In this document: piece after piece, positions 58,786 to 64,000 of the stretch | How positions within the stretch are numbered: position 1 is the stretch's first letter | Layout: the number at the start of each line of letters is the position of its first letter | From: Cryptomeria japonica | Lineage: Eukaryota; Streptophyta; Pinopsida; Cupressales; Cupressaceae | Length of the DNA: 64,000 bases | NCBI RefSeq assembly: GCF_030272615.1 | Contig: NC_081405.1 | Coordinates: forward strand, 154,211,113-154,275,112 | Direction of reading: 5' to 3' | Translations under genes and position numbers: made by a program | The notes under the pieces: model-generated | Database searches by the model: none | What the model saw: only the letters and a program-made list of their open reading frames with translations | Told to the model about the DNA's origin: nothing

Positions 58786-59076
58786 TCCTAAATATATAAG
58801 AAAATCCACAATCATATAAATAATATCAAAAAATAATTTAAAAAATTTTATGTTCAAATTTAATTATAAATTTTAAATTATCATCATTTCAATAAAAAAT
58901 TAAATTAATCATTATAATTTTTTAAAAGAGAATCTTTATAACTCTAATATAATTTATACTAATTATTTTAATAATAAATTCACCATATTTCCATCTCAAA
59001 AACAACTCTATAAAAATTTGATGAAAATGACACTATATAGCCTAGAAATTTAAGTCCTAAGAAGTGGATGCACTTG

Positions 59077-59164
59077 GCCTAATTTATGTCCAAATACATT
59101 CACTTTGTTCTTTACTCATTGCCTAATTTATGTCCAAATACATTCACTTTGTTCTTTACTCATT
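59077..59164. repeat. 44-bp tandem duplicate
   Basis: GCCTAATTTATGTCCAAATA and the following 24 bases occur twice in direct succession. Unit 2 has one copy near 62900. Confidence 0.9.
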
Positions 59165-59345
59165 CTATATTGTCTTTTCTCACAAGAATAAACTAGAATT
59201 TCAATACTAGCCTTTTCATTATTTAAAGTGGCCAAAAGAATAATTCACAAGAATTTTTAGATCTTGTTCCTTTATTTTAAATCTCTATATTCAAGGTCTA
59301 ATATCTCAAAATCCTGCCCATTTTTATGATCAACAAAATTATTAA

Positions 59346-60420
59346 TGATGATACAAAATATCACAATATTCGAGAGATATATGATATATTTGACATCATG
59401 CTTGGAAAGAAAGAAAATAATTTTGGCTAAAGATTCTAGCTTTGATTATATGAGAAACATTTTTTTTTTCAGTACGCCAGGGGTATCCCCGCGACCCAGT
59501 CCAGCGACCCAACCTGCCTTACCTTGGGCTTACTTTTATTGCCAAGTTGGGGCCAGGAAAGGGCGAACTGAGGTGAGACTAGTCCCCTAGGGAGAGAATC
59601 CAGAGCCCGCAACCAGTCCTCCCTCTTAAATTCGAGAGGGAGTCGAACCCGAGACCGATGGGGAGAAAACCCACCGCCCAAGCCAACTCACCTACCTGTA
59701 CGAGCTATATGAGAAACATATTAATCCCACTATGATACAAATTTAGAACACCATGTAAACCCTGCTTCATGTGACAACCTTTAATCTAAATCCTAAAGGT
59801 TATGCACAAAGATTGGAAGGTTGCCTCTTTATGATGACCAGGAGGTGAAAGAATGGTTAATGAAGGCCTTTCAAAAGATATATTCAAGTGATAAGTCTAT
59901 AATACTTCACTCATAATACCTTGCCCTCACAAATATTTGTGGTCCAACATTCAATAAACCAATGACGAAGATAAAAAGTACTACATTATGTCAAACTAAC
60001 CTTATATTGGATGGTGGACATGGTACATGAAGGATACATCAGAGTTGAGGATGGTTATCATTTGTCTCCTTTCATAGGTTGTTAGTTCCTTTGTTGAAGA
60101 AAGGAATTGTTCCATGCATACAAATTTATCCACTCACTCACAATGTCTATGCTTACTTTTAAACTATTAAAGAAGCTAGTGGTCATGTATAGTACTCTTC
60201 AACTTCAAGATCATCAAAATTTAGAGTATCTATAACCTCCATATTCTTGATAGGATATTGATCCTAAATATGTTGTTTGATTTGATGAGGAGGAGGAATG
60301 AGAGAGATTGGATAGGATTCTATTGGATGAGGTAGAACCTCACAATTGTAGTGACTCAAAGGAGGACTTTAGTTTTGATGCAATGTTGGCAAATATAGAT
60401 TAGGGGTAGCAATATAATTT
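59346..60420 (+). pseudogene. hAT transposase relic, second copy (C-terminal part)
   Basis: Homologous to 34465-35260. Only the downstream part of the transposase is present, with GWWTWYMKDTSELRMVIICL and EERNCS of the dimerisation domain near 60005-60110. Stops are frequent. A SINE interrupts it at 59461. The DUF659 part seen at 33670-34150 is not included, because the duplication started inside the pseudogene. Confidence 0.7.
59447..59719 (-). mobile_element. tRNA-derived SINE with perfect 14-bp TSD
   Basis: The SINE is 59461-59705 on the minus strand. Near its 5' end lie pol III promoter boxes: A box TAGGTGAGTTGG and a perfect B box GGTTCGACTCC (plus strand near 59641-59651). It ends in about ten A residues (plus-strand T-run 59461-59470). 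The direct repeat TATATGAGAAACAT is at 59447-59460 and 59706-59719. The paralogous unit 1 has the empty site near 34568-34582 (TATATTAAAAACAT). It is much more GC-rich than its surroundings. A 70-codon open frame inside is incidental. It would use LINE proteins to move. Confidence 0.95.
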
Positions 60421-61237
60421 CTTTATTTTTGAATTTTCATATTGGAGTTGAAAGTGAAACTTGTAGCCTTTGAACATTTTGTTTGAACTTGTATACTATT
60501 TTTTTAATATTCACATTGCATATTGATAATGAATTATGATAGAAATCATATATTAAAAATTCCTAATTTATTCAATTAAATTGACTCTCATGTTTACTTT
60601 GAATTCAACTCAAATGTTATTTATTACTGATCTATATTGTATATGATGAATTCTTTATCATATGAATATTTGAAATTCCCTATTTTCAATATAATATCTC
60701 TCTTTGCAATCTCCTATTATCTCTAAAATGGCTAAAAAAAATTGTCCCAAAAACTCGTCACCATCCCCCATCCCCGTCACCATCCCCAATCCCCTATTGT
60801 CACCATCTTAAAAACTTTGGCTAAAATAGATGTACATTTAATTAGGGCCTTTTCATTTGCTCATTTATATCTTGAAATAACATTTTCACCAAAAAAGTAC
60901 ATTTTCTACTTTAGTTATAATAATAAATGGATGTTTTTGCTTCAAATGTTAGAAATGGAAGGAGTCAAGAAAAAGTCCAATGAGTTCTAGGTGGAACCTT
61001 CAAGTTATAAATAAAATTATATAAATGTAATAAGAGATGTGAGACGAGCGCCACTCAACTACAATTTTAGATTTTTTTTACTTGAATAATTTGAAGCCAT
61101 TGTAATTTTATCAAGGTTTGCATAGTTTATTTTGCATCAATGATTATATATTCTCCTATTGAAATGATCAATTATTTTGTAAAATATAAATTATATTTCT
61201 TTTTCATGCATCTCATTAGAATTGTTTCTTCATTTTA
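60421..61237. other. Unit 2, non-coding stretch holding the LINE empty site
   Basis: Matches 35270-35763 and then 46340-46510. The two matched parts meet near 60895-60905, giving the pre-insertion sequence of the 10.6-kb LINE. No gene. Confidence 0.7.
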
Positions 61238-61379
61238 GCTATATAAAACCATCTCTTTATTTTGATAGGGATAATATGAAAATGTTGAGTTTTTGGTGGA
61301 TCTACCATAGCTATATAAAACTATCATTTTATTTTGATGGGGTAATATGAAAAAATTGAGTTTTAGGTGGATCTATCAT
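61238..61379. repeat. 71-bp tandem duplicate, unit 2 only
   Basis: Two units begin AGCTATATAAAAC at 61238 and 61309 and end GGTGGATCTA(C/T)CATA. Unit 1 has one copy near 46517-46600. Confidence 0.85.
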
Positions 61380-63093
61380 AATTGGCTAATAGATAATGAT
61401 GGAAGAAATTTCCATGTTGATGGCACAAATAGAATTAGAATCTAGTCACTTCCATTTATACTCATCTATTTGGAAGGTTAGTATTTTGGAATAAGATGGA
61501 TAAGATCCATTTTCCTACAAAACATGGTGGAAAGTTAAAAATCCCTTATATTATTAGAGCTAGCCTAAGATAGTATTTATACCACAATTCCAGAGGAAGG
61601 GATATATATGGGCCACTATTGAAATCATAACCATGCACTTGAGATTTTGCAAACTCATAAGCCATTTCCTAAAACCATATGATGATCTATACTACTTGTA
61701 AATCTAACATTGGAAAACTTTCATATCTATTAATGAATCAAATTTGAATTGTAGATTCACAATTTGTCATATATCTATAGTCATAGTTTTTGTTGTTATA
61801 GAGAGACTCTGTTAGAGTTGCATACCAATACAATACCATCTAAGAACATATCATCTATGAGTAAAAGGAAATGTAAATTGATCATTATTTGTTCAAGGAA
61901 TGTTTCATACTTTTTAAGTACTTAAGTGATTTGTATTAGTATTCAAATTATTTCTTCTTAAATACCCTCTTTTAATGTATAAAAATAATTGTATGATTTG
62001 AAAATTAAGAACTAAAAGAAGAATTTTTCTAATATCTCCCTTTCAAAGTGAACCCTCTTAATAAATTTTAGAAGAAGATTCTTGTACCTTAAAATATTGA
62101 ACAACTAGAATGTGGATGTGCTGGAAGAATAATTCATTAGAATTTTTAGATTAAGAGTTGATTACATATTATTTAGTTAAAAAGTAATAATTATTTTTAA
62201 TTAAAAAGTTTAAGATGTGCTATCTTAAAATCCAATTTATTTTGATGATTGAGAAAAACAATTGTTGTCTATTATCTCATAAAATCAAAATTTAATAACT
62301 ACCAACAATTTATATAATATTTATAATGGTAAAGGACACACATATTGTCAATGTTGATGGTACAAACAATAGTCAAACAAAACCTAATAATAATCTAGAG
62401 CTCGCTCTCAATGAATTCATTTATTTTGAAAGGAGTTTTTTTATTTTTAACTTTTTAGATTGGGAAGGATAAATTTGTTTAGCTACAAAATGTGATGTGT
62501 TTAAGACATATTTTAATAGTATGAAAAAAATTTAATTACAACAATCTAAACTTATTTTTACTAGAAATATCTCTGAATAATTTTCATTTCATCATTTAGA
62601 AAGAAAGCGATAGATATGATCAATTATTAAATGTATAATCATGTACTTGAAATTTAATAAAGCTATAAATTATTTTCTAAAAATACATTAAAATATATAA
62701 TTGTAAAATAATATAAAAATATTTACATATATTTATATTCAAATTTAACATATAATTTTTAAATTTATCACTCCACATATATATAATTTAAATAATAAAT
62801 TCATCATATTTCCCTCTCAAAAAACAACTCTATACAAATTTGGTGAAAAAGACACTATATAGCCTAGAAATTGAAGACCTAGGAAGTGGATGCACTTGGC
62901 CTAATTTAAGTCCAAATACATTCACTTTGTTCTTTACTCATTCTATATTGTCCTTTCTCAGAAGAATAAACTAGAATTTCAATACCGGCCTTCTCATTAT
63001 TAAAAGTGGCTAGAAGAATAATTCACAAGAATTTTTAGATCTTGTTTCTTTAATTTAAATCTTAACATCCATTTTTATGATTGACAAAACTAT
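61380..63093. other. Unit 2, right part: non-coding
   Basis: Collinear with 46600-46920 joined to 57522-59345. The join near 61690 is the empty site of the gypsy insertion. No gene. Confidence 0.7.
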
Positions 63094-63399
63094 TAACTCT
63101 GATTAGTTACCTCATTAAAAAACCATTTGATGCCTCTGTGAGATCATCGTATCAACCTCGTATGAAAAACACAAAAAAAATTAGATTACACCGCTATCCA
63201 ACGACTACATCTTGGAATTTGAATATTTGAATCTACTATTCTTTCTACTCATGATTCCATTTGCTCTATCTGATTCTCTTGGCTTTATATTAGATCAGGA
63301 TTTGTGGGTATTCTTTCATTCTTGCAGAGCTCTTCAATTCTCAGAAATAATCAGAATCCCTGTAATACTAACCACCACCCTGCATTACAGCTTGGGGAG
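63094..63399 (+). other. Unique DNA upstream of the host exon
   Basis: Composition becomes less AT-rich after the duplication ends. This would be the promoter and 5' leader of the gene at 63400. No convincing TATA box was seen. TGCAG (63324-63328) and TTACAG (63385-63390) look like splice acceptors, so an upstream non-coding exon is possible. Confidence 0.35.
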
Positions 63400-63507
63400 A
63401 TGTTCAATGAATCTGCATCTTGTTCCTCAGACAACCCAGTTGGTAATAAGGCTTTGCCAAATTTACCAGCTGGGAACACTCCATATGCAAAGGCCAAGCA
63501 TGCACAG
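63400..63507 (+). CDS. First coding exon of an MS5/POLLENLESS3/SDI1-like TPR gene (partial)
   Basis: ATG at 63400 opens 36 codons (MFNESASCSSDNPVGNK..., then LPAGNTPYAKAKHAQ) up to the donor CAG|GTGTAT at 63507/63508, a phase-0 exon end. The P-x-G-(N/D)-(T/S)-P-Y-x-x-A-K-H-x-Q signature is, from family knowledge, the conserved segment just before the tetratricopeptide repeats of plant MS5/TDM1/POLLENLESS3 and SULFUR DEFICIENCY-INDUCED proteins, which act in meiotic exit/pollen formation or sulfur-starvation responses. The following exon should begin with a Leu-(V/I)-(E/D)-K-(D/N)-P-E like segment but lies beyond the window. The frame is open upstream to 63274 without an ATG. Which family member this is cannot be told. 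Confidence 0.55.
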
Positions 63508-64000
63508 GTGTATGATTTTAGTTTTTTCTGTCTGTGTGTGTTTTTTTCTCTTTGGGATTGTCTTTATGGAAATTTTGTGTGTAATTTAAGATGAATTTTG
63601 GGGTTTGTTAGAGATGCTTTTTCTTCTTCTTTTTGTGCAGAAATGGTTTAGTTTTGGGATTGATTGGAAGGTGTTTATGGAAGAGCAAATTGGCTAGAGA
63701 TGCTTCGTTCTTTGTGATATTTTTCTGTAGAAGGAATTAGTTTTTCACAGTATATGAATTGGCAAGTCTTTGTGTGCATTTTTTTATCTGAATGTTCGGA
63801 ATCATACTCAGTGATTGATTCATCATTAAGATTCATCATTAAGAGGGAAAAAAATTCTGATGATAAATCACTGTGTGATTTGAAACATTGAGATAAAAAA
63901 CTGCTATGATAAATCATTGGATGTGATTCGAAATGTTGGACACAGTTTATTCCCAAAAGACTTGCATTCATATCCTTCTGTTTTAAAATGACTGCAATTG
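63508..64000 (+). other. Probable first intron of the host gene
   Basis: T-rich sequence starting at the GTGTAT donor, typical of plant introns, running to the window end. Minus-strand open frame 63675-63971 has no family features. No acceptor followed by a TPR-coding exon was found before 64000. Confidence 0.45.

Larger units (their letters stand above)
34465..59345. repeat. Tandem duplication unit 1, split by two 10.6-kb insertions
   Basis: Three blocks of this interval align in order with unit 2 (59346-63093). 34465-35763 matches about 59346-60900, 46340-46920 matches about 60905-61690, and 57522-59345 matches about 61690-63093. The breaks coincide exactly with the ends of the LINE (35764-46339) and the gypsy element (46921-57521). 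Without the insertions unit 1 is about 3.7 kb, like unit 2. Unit 1 ends where unit 2 begins, so this is a direct tandem duplication. Confidence 0.88.
57522..59345. other. Unit 1, right block: non-coding, internally repetitive
   Basis: AT-rich, without genes, and collinear with 61690-63093. Contains the 81-bp and 44-bp tandem repeats listed separately, and older internal similarity between 57960-58080 and 59040-59220 (AATACATTCACTT...CTTTACTCATTC words). Confidence 0.7.
59346..63093. repeat. Tandem duplication unit 2, nearly uninterrupted
   Basis: Collinear with the three blocks of unit 1 and uninterrupted except for the SINE. It ends at about 63093, where similarity to the end of unit 1 stops (ACTATTAAC versus ATTATTAAT). 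It preserves the empty sites of the LINE (near 60900) and gypsy (near 61690) insertions. Confidence 0.88.

Noticed and set aside
59469..59681. 70-codon open frame on the minus strand
   Set aside because: It lies wholly inside the SINE and follows from its high GC content; no protein features.
59461..59705. Possible tRNA gene
   Set aside because: A and B boxes are present but there is no cloverleaf anticodon arm by eye, and poly-A plus TSD identify a SINE.
63212..63589. 125-codon plus-strand frame over the host exon
   Set aside because: Shares the region with the better-supported frame of 63400-63507, runs through the splice donor into the intron, and shows no conserved motif.

Overview
The window is repeat-dominated nuclear DNA of a seed plant with a large genome. 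Evidence: plant-type Ty1/copia and Ty3/gypsy LTR retrotransposons primed by initiator-Met tRNA, plant L1-like LINEs with a C-terminal RNase H, a hAT transposase relic, a tRNA-derived SINE, and one apparent host exon at the right edge. The very long LTRs and deep nesting would fit a gymnosperm, but the sequence alone does not prove this. Base composition is AT-rich and there is no prokaryotic organisation (no operons, no CRISPR).

Layout. 1-2801: end of a chromovirus-type LTR cut by the window edge, carrying a private GC-rich foldback patch. 2802-5927: decayed LINE-like sequence (RNase H relic, minus). 5928-11832: complete but broken Ty1/copia element (minus) with 0.88-kb LTRs. 13040-14841: 5'-truncated LINE (plus) with poly-A and a perfect 15-bp target-site duplication (TSD). 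16408-28379: chromodomain Ty3/gypsy element (minus) with giant 3.85/3.41-kb LTRs and a perfect TSD, CTATC. 28385-33560: anonymous DNA with one gypsy protease relic. 33560-35260: hAT transposase pseudogene (plus).

From about 34465 to 63093 the window is a direct tandem duplication of a roughly 3.7-kb segment holding the hAT 3' part. Unit 1 was later split by a 10.6-kb LINE (35764-46339, minus, itself carrying a solo LTR and a TIR element) and by a 10.6-kb Ty3/gypsy element (46921-57521, minus). That gypsy contains a second copy of the TIR element and, exactly inside its RNase H, a young non-autonomous LTR element (50078-54068, plus) with unusual heptamer and 35-bp repeat arrays. Unit 2 (59346-63093) is nearly continuous and received only a 245-bp SINE. 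Each unit therefore supplies the empty site for the other's insertions, which orders the events: duplication, then LINE, gypsy and SINE insertions, then elements inside them.

The only likely host gene is at 63400-63507 (plus): a first coding exon resembling the MS5/POLLENLESS3/SDI1 TPR family, with a phase-0 splice donor, continuing beyond the window. All other coding regions are transposon-derived and carry stops, frameshifts, deletions or lost catalytic residues, so none appears able to make an intact protein.
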